From: Moesziomyces globuligerus | Taxonomy: Eukaryota; Basidiomycota; Ustilaginomycetes; Ustilaginales; Ustilaginaceae | Length of the DNA stretch: 64,000 nt | NCBI GenBank assembly: GCA_030849465.1 | Contig: JARVLF010000021.1 | Location: 186,001 to 250,000 of the forward strand | Reading direction: 5' to 3' | Shown here: one piece after another, positions 40,931-52,878 of the stretch | How the letters are laid out: each line of letters opens with the position of its first letter | Numbering within the stretch: the first letter of the stretch is position 1 | Made by a program: the position numbers and the translations under genes | The notes under the pieces: model-generated | What the model was told of the DNA's origin: nothing | The model's input: the letters and a program-made list of their open reading frames with translations, nothing else | The model's database searches: none

Positions 40931-43785
40931 TCAGCTGAGCACCGCCCATGGCTGGTCGGCATTGGCATCCGATCCGAATGCACCGCTGCCGCCCATGGTA
41001 TTGCCAAAGTGGTCCAGGTCCCACCACTCGTCGCCCGAGCCTGCGATGATGCCGTGCGAACCAGGTCCGAGCTCAACCTGGCCGACCGCCGCCTCGTCCG
41101 CAGCCTTGCCAGTGCTCTGGCCGGCTTGGTTCGTCGCCTTGCTCGCCGCCGCCGCCGCCCCGGCCTCCGCCGCCGAGGCTGCCGGTGCGATCGTCAAGCC
41201 GATGCGGTCCAGTCGCATCCGATGAACGAACGGGCTCTTGTCCAGATCGATCTCATCGCAGCTGCTCATTTCCGCCGGACTCGTGCTCGACGGTCCGGCA
41301 GAGCCAAAATCCAGCCCGCTGCCCCCCAGCGCCGCTGGCAGCTTGGCTCGCAGCGAGTTCGACGTCGAATTCGAGCTCGACGACGCGTTCGAGCTCCCTC
41401 CAGGCAGCCGCGCGCTCGTCACCAGCTCCGGCGTCTCCACCGGCGGCTCGCTCTCCTGCGTCGACGCGTTCAGTCCGCCAGAACCGAACATGCCGCCCAG
41501 ATCGGCTTCCGTGTCGTTGAACGCGTCCGGTCCGGCCGCCGATGCCTCGATAAAGTCGAATAGATCAATGTCCAAGCCAGTGTCCGCATCCGCCGACGGC
41601 AGCGAGTCCATGCTCCCGTTCAGGAAGCCCGAGCCCGACCCAGCTACACCATCGCCGGAACCGGTGCCCTTGTTGGCCGCCGCCGCCGCCGCTGCGCCGT
41701 CTGCGGGCAGCCCCGCCAGCATCGAGTCCTGGCCGAGCAGCGACATGAGCGACTGCAGCGCTTTCGGATCCGAGCCGTTGGCACCGCCCGCTCCGCCACT
41801 CGGCGCGCCGAACAGCGACATGTCGCCGCCCATGCCGTTCGTGCCGCGCAAGTTGTTGTTGTTGGCATGACCCGTCGCCAGCAGCTCTTGCCACGTCGAC
41901 TCCACCAGCCCAGCAGGATCGCGTCCGGCAAGCTCTGCGTCCTTTTTGCGCTTCTCCTCGGCCTCCTCTTCGGCCTTGATATTCGCGCTATCGACCTTGG
42001 CGGCAGTCGCGCCTGCAGAGGCGTCGCCAGCAGAGGGGCCTGCGCCGCCCTCCTCGCGGCGCTTTCGCTCCGCCTCGGCCATCTCCCGCTTCACCTCGGC
42101 CATGATGTCGGCGCTTGTCTTGAACTTCTTGTCCGGCTCCGCGGCCGACGACGTCGGCGTGCCGGCCGCTCCTTTGCCCTTCTTGGCCGTCGCCTTGCCC
42201 GCCTTGACAGCCTTGTCGTTCCTCTTGCCGCCTTTTCCGGCGGGCGTCGATCCAGCAGGCGTCGGCGTGTCCTCCGGCTGAGCCGGCGACGGAGCCACCT
42301 TGGGCGACTCGTGGGCGCCCGAACCGGGGCTCATCGCCTTGCCCGTCGCATTCTTCGCCCGCTTGTTTGGCGGAAGCTTGAGGTTCTCCGGACGCAAGCC
42401 TCGCTTGATGCCATGCATCGCTGCAGCCGCGTCGAACGTGCCGTCGGCGTTGTTGCCGGCCGCACCCTCAGGCCCCTGCGGCGCGTTCGCCGCAGTCTCG
42501 CCAGCAGCTGCTGCTGGCGGAGCGGGAGCCGCGACGTTGGAGTTAACAGGCGCGCTAGAGCCGACCGCTCCAGAGGCGTTGGAGCTGGCGTTGGCGTTGG
42601 ACATGGCAGCGGCCATGCGGGACGGATCGCCGAGCGAAGCGATGATGCGCGCAGCCAGATCGGGGTTGCTGGAGCGCACAAAGCTGATGCATCTGCTCAT
42701 CTGCATCTTGAGCTTGTCCAGGTCGGCCAAGCGCAGAATGCACTGCTTCTTGGACAGCAGGTCGTACTGATCCTTGTACATGAACGCCATGATCTTGAGG
42801 CGCTTGGCAGGCTCCAGATTGCCATTCATCGCATAGAACGCCGGCAGCAATGCCGTGACCGTCGCCTGGATCGGCGCAAGCTTCTGCACCTGATCCAGAA
42901 TTTGGTCGCGCTCGTCGTCGGCGATGTTCTGGATGATGGGCAATCGCGGTCGCTGTGTCGCCAACTCCTGGTCGATCTTCTGCATGGCCGCACGTGCCTG
43001 CTCCAGCTGTTCGGGGCTCACCGCGATGAAGCGCGCCTGTGCCATGTTGGACGGTCGTCCGGCCATCTGTCCCTGCTGGCCCTGTGGCTGAGCTGCCGCA
43101 TTAGGGGCACCCGGCGCGTTTTGCGAGCCCGGCTGTGAGGGCTGGGCCGAGGTCTGCGCCTGTGGTTGCTGCGGCTGCTGCTGAGGCGCTGGTTGTGGAT
43201 TCTGCATCTGCTGGCCGCCGATCGACGTTCCCGAGGCGCCCGGCCCGAAGCTGCCGGCCTGCACTTGAGACGGCTGTGCTGCAGGGTTTTGCGGTATCAT
43301 CGGCCTTGCCTGATTTGGCCAACCCATCGGCATTTGCTGCTGCTGGGCTTGCTGCTGCTGGGCTTGTTGCTGCGGCTGCTGTGGCTGCTGACCTTGTTGC
43401 GCTTGCTGCAGCTGCGGCTGCTGCGGTTGCGCGTTCTGCTGCATACCGTTCTGACCGAAGCTCGTCATGTTGGCGCCGCCAGCCTGGTTCGCCTGGAAGC
43501 CGGCATTGAGCTGGCGCTGCTGGTTCTGGAGCTGCTCCTGACGCCAGTTGTTCAATTGGCTGTTGAGGAAGACCTTGTTGAACTGCTCCTGCGTCATGCC
43601 GAGCTTCGCGAGGTGGTCGGCGGTAAGGACGGGCGGGGGAGGCGGGTTGAAATCGGCGAGTGAGGGCTGACCCGGTCGCACGGGTTGCTGTGCACCTTGT
43701 GCCTGCAGCTGAGGCTGCTGTGCTGGCGCATTCGGCGGCATCATCGACGGCTGCTGGCCCTGCAGCTGGCTAGGCTGCTGACCTG

Positions 43786-43816
<31 letters not shown>

Positions 43817-44516
43817 TGATTGCATCTGCGGTGTCGACGGAGGGCGGAACGTGGGCGCCTGGGCGTTGGCCTGGTTAGCGCCTTGCGCCTGGCCGAGGCC
43901 TGCACCTGCCATGGACATCTGGTACTGATGCTGCATGGCGCGCTGCCAGGTCTCTTCGAAAGGCGCAAGGTAGTTGCGGTACTCGGTCGCCAGAGCCTGG
44001 CCGAGGGCCTGAGTCTGAGGCGAGCCCAAGGGAGCGAGCTCGAGAGACATGGCGATGGCGGGCCACGCTCCTTTCTGGTGGGCGCCTTCACTGCCGCCGT
44101 GGGCCTGGACGATCTGGTAGAAGCGGTAGAGATCGAGCTCGCGACCTCCGACCTTGGGCAGCGATGTGATGGGCGTACCGCGCTTCTTCATCAGATCGAC
44201 AAGAGCCTTCATAAACTGCTCGGGTCGCAAGGAAGGCACGCCTTGCAACCCGGACATGCCCGGCTGCGTGCCAACGTTGATGGCACCCATCTGCGGCGAA
44301 GGACGCACCTGAGGCGATTGGTGCGGCTGCGTCTGCTGGGCATTCTGGGACTGCAACCCGGGCTGGTTCAGCATGGGACTTCCGAATTGCCCTTGTGGCG
44401 GACGCGCAGAGCCTGGCCTGTTGGGAGGTCGGATGACCGGCGATGCTTGTGGCTGAGCGGGAAGATTGGAGCCCATCATGTTGTTGCCCATGACGCCGAG
44501 GCCTTGCTGTTGCTGC

Positions 44517-44555
<39 letters not shown>

Positions 44556-46174
44556 AACTGCTGGTGCTGTGTCTGCGGTTGCTGTGGCGGCTGCGGAGTT
44601 TGTTGCGGCTGCTGCGACTGGTTAGCCTGAGCGTTCTGCATCTGCTGGCCTTGTTGCATGAGGGCAGCAAATTGCTGAGCATTCTGCACGTTGAGACGCT
44701 GCAGCAGAGCGGACTGGAGCCTCTTGGCTTCGGCGTGCTGTTGCTGGAGCACCTGACGCTCCTCGGCGCTGAGTTCCGAGGTGAGCTTGCTCTCGATGTC
44801 TGTGACTCGCTGGTGGAGGAGACGCAAGAAGTTGAGCGGGTTCTGCTGGTTGCGCGCGTCGGTGCCTGATTCGACGCGGCCGGGGACGGGCCTCTGCTGG
44901 CCTGGCTGTCCAGGCTGCTGACCCATGACTTGCTGCTGAGGCTGCGCATTTTGCGGAAGACCCGAGAGCGGTTGTGGAGGCTGGCCGCGTGTCATCTGCT
45001 GCTGGTTCATCTGCGAAGGGCCTTGCAGGTTGACTGGCTGGGGCTGGCCGGGCTGCTGTTGCGCTTGCGGCTGCTGCGCCTGTTGGGGCACCTGTTGTTG
45101 CTGCTGAGCGGGCGACTGCTGCTGCTGAGCAGCGGCATGTTGGAGGAAGCCTTGGGAGCCCATGGTCGGGGTCGACTGGGGACCACCGGGGCGGACCTGC
45201 TGGAGGCCTGCCATCATCTGTGCCTGAGCCTGCATCTGAGGCGTCCTTTGAAGAGCGTTGGCGAAGTTCTGGCCGTTGGCCATGGCCATGTTGATCATGG
45301 GCTGGCCCGGCTGCAGAGGCCTTGCGCCGGCGTTCTGATTCTGGGCGGCCTGCTGCTGGGCCTGCATGGCCTGTTGGCGAGTGATGAGCTGCCGTAACTG
45401 ACGTGGTTGAAAAAGCACAAGACCCGTGGCAAATGTCAGTAAAGAAAGTCGAGAGCTGGATGTGAGAGCGCGGACAAGGGGACGTACCTGAATCATCTGC
45501 TCTTGTGTGAGATTGCCCTTCTTGGCCTGCTCGATGGCGTGTGACAGCTGGGCAAAGGTGGGGGTGGGCCCGGCTACGCCGCCTACCTGGGGAGTAGCGC
45601 CCATGTTGGGGGTCTGCTGCTGCTGCTGTTGCAGATGGGCGGGCTGGGAGGTCGAAGCCTGCTGATGAGGCATCTGACCTTGCAACTGAGCATGCTGCTG
45701 TTGTTGTTGCTGCTGCTGCTGTTGTTGGTGTTGCTGCTGGATCTGTTGCTGAGCCTGTTGCGGCTGCATCTGGTGCTGCTGCGGCTGTTGTTGCTGCTGC
45801 TGCAACTGCTGCGGTTGTGACTGCTGCTGGACCATGGGCTGAGGACGCATCATCTGCATGAGCGGGTTTTGTGAATTGGCCATGAGACCATTGGCGAGCT
45901 GAGACTGCTGCTGAGCCATGAGCGCCTGGAGCTGCTGCTGGTTGAAGCCGGCAGGCAGACCGAGCTGGGGCATCATGGGGTTGCGCTGCTGCATCTGCTG
46001 TTGCTGGGTACCCGGTGGCGGCTGAGGCTGGGGCTGCTGCTGGGGCTGCTGCTGTTGAGACATCTGCACGGCCTGCTGCATCTGGTTCTGCTGTCGGAGC
46101 ATGTTGAGCTGCTGAGGCGTGAGGTTGTTGAAGTTGAAGAATGCACCATTGTGCGTCTGGTCGAAGCCGGACAT
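40931..46174 (-). CDS. SWI1: Gln-rich ARID protein, probable SWI1 subunit of SWI/SNF, two exons
   Basis: Probable DNA-binding subunit of the SWI/SNF chromatin remodeller. The exons are 46174-45488 and 45397-40931, giving 1717 residues. The 90-base intron (45487-45398) has donor GTACGT, branch-like TACTGAC and acceptor CGTCAG; it contains no stop, so reading through it would insert 30 residues. The N-terminal 600 residues are dominated by Gln tracts. An ARID domain follows at about 620-720 (EQFMKALVDLMKKRGTPITS, GGRELDLYRFYQIVQAHGG, YRNYLAPFEETW). More Gln-rich sequence leads to a helical region at about 1020-1155 (DERDQILDQVQKLAPIQATV, KRLKIMAFMYKDQYDLL). The C-terminus is Ala/Ser-rich. ARID plus Gln-rich layout fits Swi1; a Mediator-type Gln-rich protein is excluded by the ARID. 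Confidence 0.82.
45398..45487 (-). other. Stop-free intron in the SWI1-like gene
   Basis: 90 bases, a multiple of three, in phase 0, with GTACGT donor, TACTGAC branch-like sequence and CAG acceptor. The translation of the intron is hydrophobic and lacks the Gln-rich character of the sequence on either side, which argues that it is normally removed. Confidence 0.8.
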
Positions 46175-47120
46175 GGCTGCAGCGGTGTGCAGCGAGTGGC
46201 TGTACGGAGGGGTATCAGTGGAGGGAGGAAGACGTCGAGCGGGGTTGGGCTCGAGCTGAGGCTCGATTGCTGCACGACGAGGAGGACGTGAGCGGGAAGA
46301 GCCGGTAGGGAGCTCGAGTGGCTCGATGGATGGCGATCACAAACCGAGGCAGTGAGGAGCCGACATCCGACGCGGCCGAGGAGATGAGACGAGTGGATGG
46401 GAAGGGATAGCAGCAGCGGCTGATTCGGTTGTGTGGAGGCTGAGACTGGGGCAGAGCCAGTTTATGATGTGGCCGAGGACACGACGAAGCGGATGGACTA
46501 CTGTCGACACTTGGTGGGCTGAAGAAGAGACCAAGAAAGGCGCAAAGCAGGAGCAGTCGGAGACCCGGAAGATGCAAGCCAGAGGGTATATGTGGCAGAG
46601 GATGCTCGGAGTATGCGGCGTGGAGCGCGCTCGGGATTCAGGAGGGTATCGAGGGGGCGCGCTCTTTTGGTTCGCGACGTGACGGATGGAGGAAGGCGAA
46701 GCGGAAGATGGCGCAGAACGTTGGTGGGTGGCGACGGAGCAAGTGAGCGATGTACGGAAGATGCTCTCGGAGACTTTTTAGATGGACATGCAAGCGCGGG
46801 CTGGATGACCGGTGTGCCAAGATGTACGAGCGTCCAAGAGGCGGTGGCGATGGGTTGCCAGGAGGAAGTGGATGGTGGTGGTGAATTCGCGTGCCGCGAG
46901 TCGCGATCGAACGAGCTGCGCCGGATGGAGGAGACGTGCGAGAGTGAGGAGCGAGAGTGAAGCGCAGTTGGATGCGGAGCGACGAGCGCGGAGGAGGTAG
47001 CGGTTGCGGCGAGGGGTGCGGAAGGATGGCGAGCGGGCACGATGTGAGGGTGATCAGGTCCACGGCGCGAGGGCGGACGGGAGAGAGGCGAGCGAGTGGG
47101 CCCAGAACGAGTGCGGGCGG

Positions 47121-47121
47121 C

Positions 47122-47155
<34 letters not shown>

Positions 47156-47158
47156 GCA
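47121..47158. repeat. AGC trinucleotide microsatellite
   Basis: About ten uninterrupted AGC units flanked by CGG/CGGC variants, in noncoding DNA about 950 bases upstream of the SWI1-like start. Confidence 0.9.
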
Positions 47159-47276
47159 GTACAGTAGCGGCGACGAACGGTGTCTGTGTGTGTGCGTGTG
47201 GTGCTCAAAACGACACGAGGCGGCAGGCAGCAGAGGAGGCAAGCAGCTAGCCAGCCTGAGCAGCTTCAGTGCGGGT

Positions 47277-47334
47277 AAGCAGCAGCCAAGCAGCAACCAA
47301 GCAGCAACCAAGCAGCAACCAAGCAGCCGAGCAG
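47277..47334. repeat. 11-nt minisatellite (aagcagcaacc)
   Basis: About four to five tandem copies with variants (cagccaag, cagccgag at the ends) in the long intergenic region. Confidence 0.88.
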
Positions 47335-49089
47335 TGGAGCAGCACTTGGACTGCACTTCCGCCCGCAGTGCCAGCAGCCGCGGCGGGCCCAGCGGGATGC
47401 ACGAATTTTGGACCACAGCGCCAGACCAGCCTGGCCACGCTGGGCGCCGCTCGCCAGGGACCGATTGACTCGGCCCTCTGCTCGACGCCCATCCGATCCA
47501 CAACCTTGTCTCTACACAGGCACTGCATTGCATCGTCGTGTCACGCCTCGCATGCCCAGCAAGGTTCGCACTCGACCCATCTCGGTCAGTGAGGTGCCAC
47601 TGGGCATGGTGTGGCACGGCGTGGTACGGCGTGGACTGGCGACGCACGCGTTGCGCCCAAAGCCTCTTCTGAGCAGACGCAGACGCAGCCGCAGACGCAG
47701 ACGCGATGCATGGGAGTCGAATGAGGCGGCACGCCAGAGAGGCTCGATGATGATGCACGGCGTGCGTCGGTCGCGAACCATCGAATTCGAATCGGTCGCG
47801 CGCCCCCAGCGCCTGCCTGGCCTGGCTGGCTTCCGCGATCTTACATCCTCGATCGAGCGAGCTGGCCAGGCGCCCATCTGACGCGAAAATTTTCAAGCAT
47901 CGCATCGCATGGCATGGCGTACAGCTCGAGCTTCGTCTCTCCTCTCGAATCCTTAATTTGAGCTGAGCTGCCTGGCAAGCATGCAAGTCCGACTTTGGCG
48001 CATGCTTGCCACCCGCAGCTCGACAGCACGCCAAGCAGTCATGGATCAGCCATCAAGTGTCTGCGTCGCACTGAAAGGCACGGTACCATACTGCAATGCC
48101 CTGTACCACCTCGCGACGCGTTGCCCTGCTCGTGTAGAGCCTCTTTGCTCCCAACGTCGGAGTAAGTTACCGCACGCTGTACGATGTGCAGCATTGCGAG
48201 CTGCCTCGAGACGCCAATGCTGTACAGTATGTCTTTCGTGCAGCTGCCATCTGATCTCATCTGCTCTGCTGCTTGCGCTGAGCTGAGCGTTGCCGGCGCT
48301 CCATCATGGCTGGCCGACGCGACTGCCACCAGCCCCGCTCCGGCCCTGCTTTCCTGGCGAGCCCTAAATTCTCTGCGGCCGCTCACCCCTGGCGTTCCTG
48401 GTCGACTCTGGTCGACTGGCGTGGAGCCCGAGACCGGGAATGATCTGAGTCGCATCTCTTTCCTCTTTCGTGAGCCCACGCATAAGCGAGCCCGAATTAT
48501 GCTCCATTTTCTCTCCTCGTTCCATCGGATCCAAGCCACGCCGTACTGCACCGTACTGACAGCCCGCGTCGCACAGCGTCGAACCACGCCAGATGCAGGG
48601 ACCTGGCTACACCCCCGCCCGCGTCCCTTTTTCGAAGCCTCCATTTTTCGAAAACATATCGCTGCCACACCCTGGCGGAATTACGCAAATCACCAAATAG
48701 GCACCGTCCTTAGCGTTGCAACATGTGCCTGATTGCGAGGTGGGTTCGATTGCGACAGTTCCACGGTACATCTCAAGGCTACAATATATGCTACGCCGAT
48801 CGACATACGTTCATTGCAAGCGTTACGAAACGCGAGGGGGAGGTTCGAGGCAGCTGTCGTACACGATTGTGTCGGCCTATGCGAGAGGGTCCCGCGTCGC
48901 CTTGCCCGCTCCTGCGCGTTCGGCACGGAAAAGAAAAGGCACCGCGGGCGGACGTTATGCACCCTGACTGCCCTGCAGCGTCGCTTCCCATCGGCCGCGC
49001 CGAGCTACTCGCAGCCTTCTCCACACCTCGCAATCAAGCTGCCCAACTTCGCCACAGCAGGCCAATGCTCCTCGTCCAACACATCGAAG

Positions 49090-49143
49090 CTTCCTTCCTT
49101 CCTTCCTTCCTTGCATCCATCCTTCCTTCCTTCCATCCATCCT
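49090..49143. repeat. TTCC/ATCC tetranucleotide tract
   Basis: An imperfect pyrimidine-rich array of TTCC with ATCC interspersions, about 370 bases upstream of the ABCG start codon. It may influence promoter structure but no direct evidence is visible. Confidence 0.85.
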
Positions 49144-49514
49144 CTCCCCTCCCTCATCGCGAACTCGAGATCACAGCGTCCTCGCTACGGGCGCACGTCC
49201 TCAGCAGCGCTACACACCCACCCTTTCATCTGCACTGCACCGGCGTGCCTTTCGTCCTGCGCACCTCACAGCGATCCCACGACAACCGCGCCTCCCCTTC
49301 ATAGATCGCGCATCGCCCCACCAGATAGCTTCATTTGGACCTGCATTAACCCCACCTCGAAATCTCGCACGGGCCCTGCACGATACCCCGCCTGGCCTTC
49401 ATTTTGATAGCCTCGCACCTCGCTCTGCCCCCCCATGCAAGCACCGCACATATATACCTCGCCGTCTCCTCCTACCTCGGTACATTCGCGTCACGCCCCT
49501 CTTCGATCGCAACC

Positions 49515-52424
49515 ATGTCTCTAAGCGCGCTTTCTATGTACAAGAGCTGCCCGCCGGGCCTCACATCTTCCAACGGCACTGCCTGCAACACGGCTACCTG
49601 CAACTCCCCTTTTCTTGCTCCAGACGCACGCACGCCAAAGCCCGCCGCCGACAAGCAATGTACCTCCTGCGACGCCGGCTTCGGCGGCATCAACTGCAAC
49701 GTCTGCCAGTCGCGAGATGCCTGCCAGGCACGCAGATCCTCGCTTGGCCTCGGCTCGTCCTCCTCCCTCTTTGGCACCGACGACACGCTCGTCTGTCACA
49801 AGCAGCCCTCTGCGGTCCGCACCACTTACATTGACTGCAACGTCAACCAGGCCACTGTCAACGGCGTCTATCCGGGTCAGATGCGCATGACACTGTCCAA
49901 GACCTACCAGCCCGACGACTTTGCCCACACCGGTCTGGCTAGCTGGCCCCAGCAGAGCAACACCGCGCTCTCCCAGGTATGGCTCGATGGCGTCGAGCAG
50001 TTCTACTGCCAGGCTACCGGCTGCACCACTCGCAACTCCACAGAAACGCTCGGCCCTCAGACGGATGCCAAACTTGGCAGCTCGCTCTGGACATGCACAT
50101 CGCTCCAGTGCTACTGCATCCCCGGCACCGCCATGTGCGGCAAGGGCCAGCTCGATCTTTCTCCCGTCATCAACCAGCTCAACGGCACCCTCACCATGCC
50201 TTGCGACTACGTCGATCCCAACAATGCTACTGCCACCTCCCACTGCGCCTTCCGCGGCGAGCTCCTCAACAACTTTCTCGGGCCCCAGGGCCTGCCCCTC
50301 GACAGCTGCCAATTCGGATCGTGCGTCACGCAGAACGAACTGGATACTTTCTTTGCCACTGGAGCCGGCGAGTCCGACAGCCAAGCAAGCGGCTCAGGGC
50401 TCAGCAATGCCGTCATTGCTGGTCTTGTCATCCTCGGCGTAGCCGTTGCTGCCATCGCTGCGCTTCTCTTGTTCGGCCTCTTGCAGCAGAGGAAGGCCAG
50501 ACGCCAGCCCAAGGGACCCATAAGCGAGCCTGTAGGCCTTCAGTGGAGCAACCTCACCTACACCGTTCCCAACACCAGCGTCGGCCTGCGAAGGAGGCGC
50601 AAGCCCGCGCCCAGTGCTGAGCACCTGTCTGAAGTGGTGCCGTCCACTTCCTTCGATGCGTTCTCTTCTTCCGGGCGTGACTTGCCCGTACTGCGCAACA
50701 GCACGGGAAGCATCCAGCCGGGCTGCATGGTGGCCGTACTTGGCCCGTCCGGCGCGGGCAAGACGAGCCTCGTCGAGATCCTCGCTGGCCGACACAAGAT
50801 CGGTCGCGTCTCGGGCACCATCCATGCGCTCGAGCCCGTCAACTCTGGCACCTTCGATGCGACTGCCTCGCGCCGCGCCATCGGGTTTGTCGACCAAGAC
50901 GACGCTTTGCCTGCCTTTTCCACCGTTCGCGAGGCGCTGCAGATGGCGGCCGACCTCTCACTGCCGGACAACGTGTCGCGCACGGAAAAGGCCGAAATCG
51001 TGGCCACCACCATTGCGCAGCTCGGACTCGAGCGTGTGGCTGACAACCGCATCGGCGATGCCAGTCGCCGCGGCCTGTCCGGTGGCGAGCGTCGAAGGGT
51101 CTCGATTGGATGTGCGCTCGTCTCGCGCCCGCGCCTGCTGGTCGCCGACGAGCCACTCTCCGGACTCGATGCGTTTTCGGCATCCAGGGTGGTGGCTGCC
51201 TTCCGCGAGCTGGCGCACGGCGCGAGCGGAGGCTCGACGACGGTGGTCGTGACGATCCACCAGCCATCGTCTGAGATCTATTACAGCTTTGACCAAGTGA
51301 TGCTCATGTCGCACGGTGCCGTGCTCTACCACGGTTCGCCCGCCGAGTCGCTCGACTGGTGCCACAAGAAAGGCGAGCAGTGTCCTCCCGGTCACAACGT
51401 TGCCGATCACCTGCTCAAGATCGCCTCGGCACCGCACGCGAGTGTGGAGACGCTGCACGAAAAGTCGAGCAATCTCTCGGACGGTGGTGCTTCGCGCGAT
51501 GCTGCCATGGCATCGTACGCCGACAAGGGCTCGGTGGAGGCAGGCCCGGCGTGGGAGCGCGCCGTGGGCGGGGAGTCGATGGCGTGCTTCATGACGCAGT
51601 TCACCACCCTCTGTCGACGACACTTCATCACCGCCCGGCGGGACCCCGGCGGAGCACTCGCGCACATCATCGGTGCGGCTGTCGTAGGCTTGATCGTCGG
51701 TGGGTGTTTCTTCAAGGTCAAGCTCACCATTGCTGGGTTCCAGAATCGTGTGGGTTCGATGTACTTCCTCTTCATCCTGCTCTCGTTCTCGGCCCTCTCT
51801 GCTGCTACGGCGCTGGCCAAAGCGCGACCTCTGATGATGCGAGAGCGGGCCAACGGGATGTACGGACCGTTGGCATGGCTGATCAGCTACACGGTCTACG
51901 ACATTACGCTGCTGCGCGTCATCCCTGCGCTCATCCTCAGCATCATCATGTACTGGATGGTGGGGCTCAAGTCGACGGCGAGCACGTTCTTCGAGTTCCT
52001 CCTCATCTCGGTCCTCTTCACCACCGCTATGGCGCTGTACAACATGCTCCTCGCCGCCATCGTCGAGGACCTCTCGGTAACGGTGCTGCTCGGCGGCCTG
52101 TTCATCCTCTTCAACATCGGCTTTGGTGGCTTCCTGCTCAATCTCAACGAACTGCCCAGCGTCTTCCGATGGCTTCAGTGGATCTGTCCCATGAAGTACG
52201 CGCTCGAGGCCGTGGCGAGCCACGAACTCAGCGGCCTGCAGCTCGTCGACACGGTCGGCGGCGTCTCGATCACCGCCTCCGTCTCGGTCTTCTCGGGCAA
52301 CCTCTTCGCCTTTAGCCCAGACGCCTACTACCGAGACCTCCTCGTCTTGGCGCTCGGTTTCGTCCTCGGCCTCTTCCTCCTCCTCGCTGGCGCAGTCGGC
52401 TGGCGAATGCGCGAGCGAAGGTGA
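49515..52424 (+). CDS. ABCG-family (ADP1-like) ABC transporter half-molecule
   Basis: Membrane transporter of 969 residues, single nucleotide-binding domain then membrane domain. Residues 1-290 form a Cys-rich lumenal or extracellular region with an EGF-like start (CTSCDAGFGGINCNVCQSRD) and N-glycosylation sequons. A membrane span follows at about 298-322 (VIAGLVILGVAVAAIAALLL). The ATPase domain has Walker A GPSGAGKTS from 410, signature LSGGERRR from 521 and Walker B LLVADEPLSGLD near 541-552. A six-span domain occupies about 710-965. This order, with a large Cys-rich N-terminal domain, matches yeast Adp1. The frame is open back to a TTG at 49404, and 49515 is the first ATG. No signal peptide is visible from it, so a short upstream exon might be missing. 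Substrate unknown. Confidence 0.93.
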   Translation: MSLSALSMYKSCPPGLTSSNGTACNTATCNSPFLAPDARTPKPAADKQCTSCDAGFGGINCNVCQSRDACQARRSSLGLGSSSSLFGTDDTLVCHKQPSAVRTTYIDCNVNQATVNGVYPGQMRMTLSKTYQPDDFAHTGLASWPQQSNTALSQVWLDGVEQFYCQATGCTTRNSTETLGPQTDAKLGSSLWTCTSLQCYCIPGTAMCGKGQLDLSPVINQLNGTLTMPCDYVDPNNATATSHCAFRGELLNNFLGPQGLPLDSCQFGSCVTQNELDTFFATGAGESDSQASGSGLSNAVIAGLVILGVAVAAIAALLLFGLLQQRKARRQPKGPISEPVGLQWSNLTYTVPNTSVGLRRRRKPAPSAEHLSEVVPSTSFDAFSSSGRDLPVLRNSTGSIQPGCMVAVLGPSGAGKTSLVEILAGRHKIGRVSGTIHALEPVNSGTFDATASRRAIGFVDQDDALPAFSTVREALQMAADLSLPDNVSRTEKAEIVATTIAQLGLERVADNRIGDASRRGLSGGERRRVSIGCALVSRPRLLVADEPLSGLDAFSASRVVAAFRELAHGASGGSTTVVVTIHQPSSEIYYSFDQVMLMSHGAVLYHGSPAESLDWCHKKGEQCPPGHNVADHLLKIASAPHASVETLHEKSSNLSDGGASRDAAMASYADKGSVEAGPAWERAVGGESMACFMTQFTTLCRRHFITARRDPGGALAHIIGAAVVGLIVGGCFFKVKLTIAGFQNRVGSMYFLFILLSFSALSAATALAKARPLMMRERANGMYGPLAWLISYTVYDITLLRVIPALILSIIMYWMVGLKSTASTFFEFLLISVLFTTAMALYNMLLAAIVEDLSVTVLLGGLFILFNIGFGGFLLNLNELPSVFRWLQWICPMKYALEAVASHELSGLQLVDTVGGVSITASVSVFSGNLFAFSPDAYYRDLLVLALGFVLGLFLLLAGAVGWRMRERR

Positions 52425-52648
52425 TATGCTCATCGCCTTCTTCCCTCACTGTCCTTCCTCCACTATTGTGCACAACATCGTTCACTTGTACTTGGGTAAG
52501 AATGCGTCACCTTCATTCATCTCCACGTCTGTGCTCTTCGACGACTTCACCGTGGATCTAGAGATATATAGCAGACCTTCCGAGTTCTGTCCTCAGGCTC
52601 GTCCTCCTTCATGCAAGCGCGGCTGGCTGGCGAATGCGCGAGCGAAGG
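52398..52648. repeat. 24-nt direct repeat spanning the ABCG 3' end
   Basis: A 24-base sequence at 52398-52421, coding the last residues of the transporter, recurs exactly at 52625-52648 downstream of its stop, with looser similarity in the preceding 25 bases. Confidence 0.85.
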
Positions 52649-52878
52649 CAGTCCATCCTCGCCGAATCTTCCATCACCACCCTTGGCCACTGTCGTGGAC
52701 ACGAGTCACAATTGTGGTGTTACCGTCACGCAGGCCGACACTGGTATCCGCGCTCACAACGCCACGTGCACCTGGCTCGACTACGTTCATTCCGTGAGAA
52801 CCATGTGGCAATCGTATCGGCATGTGACTCGATGCTCGGCTTGACGGTGTGTCGGAGCGTGTTGGCCTTTCTCGGTTA
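52425..52878. other. Convergent region between the ABCG gene and the small spliced gene
   Basis: About 450 bases with the 3' ends of both transcripts and the second copy of the 24-base repeat. No further gene is visible. Confidence 0.45.

Larger units (their letters stand above)
46175..49514. other. Long divergent intergenic region (SWI1-like / ABCG transporter)
   Basis: About 3.3 kb without a supportable gene. Open frames on both strands (for example 46498-47208 and 47054-48034, minus) translate to low-complexity sequence. It contains an AGC microsatellite, an 11-nt minisatellite and a TTCC/ATCC tract. A TATATA element at about 49449-49455 lies 60 bases upstream of the ABCG ATG. The SWI1-like leader probably occupies the left part. 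Confidence 0.45.

Noticed and set aside
47054..48034. 326-codon minus-strand open frame in the long intergenic region
   Set aside because: Its translation includes the AGC repeat and minisatellite read as Ala/Cys/Leu runs; no domain or conserved start.
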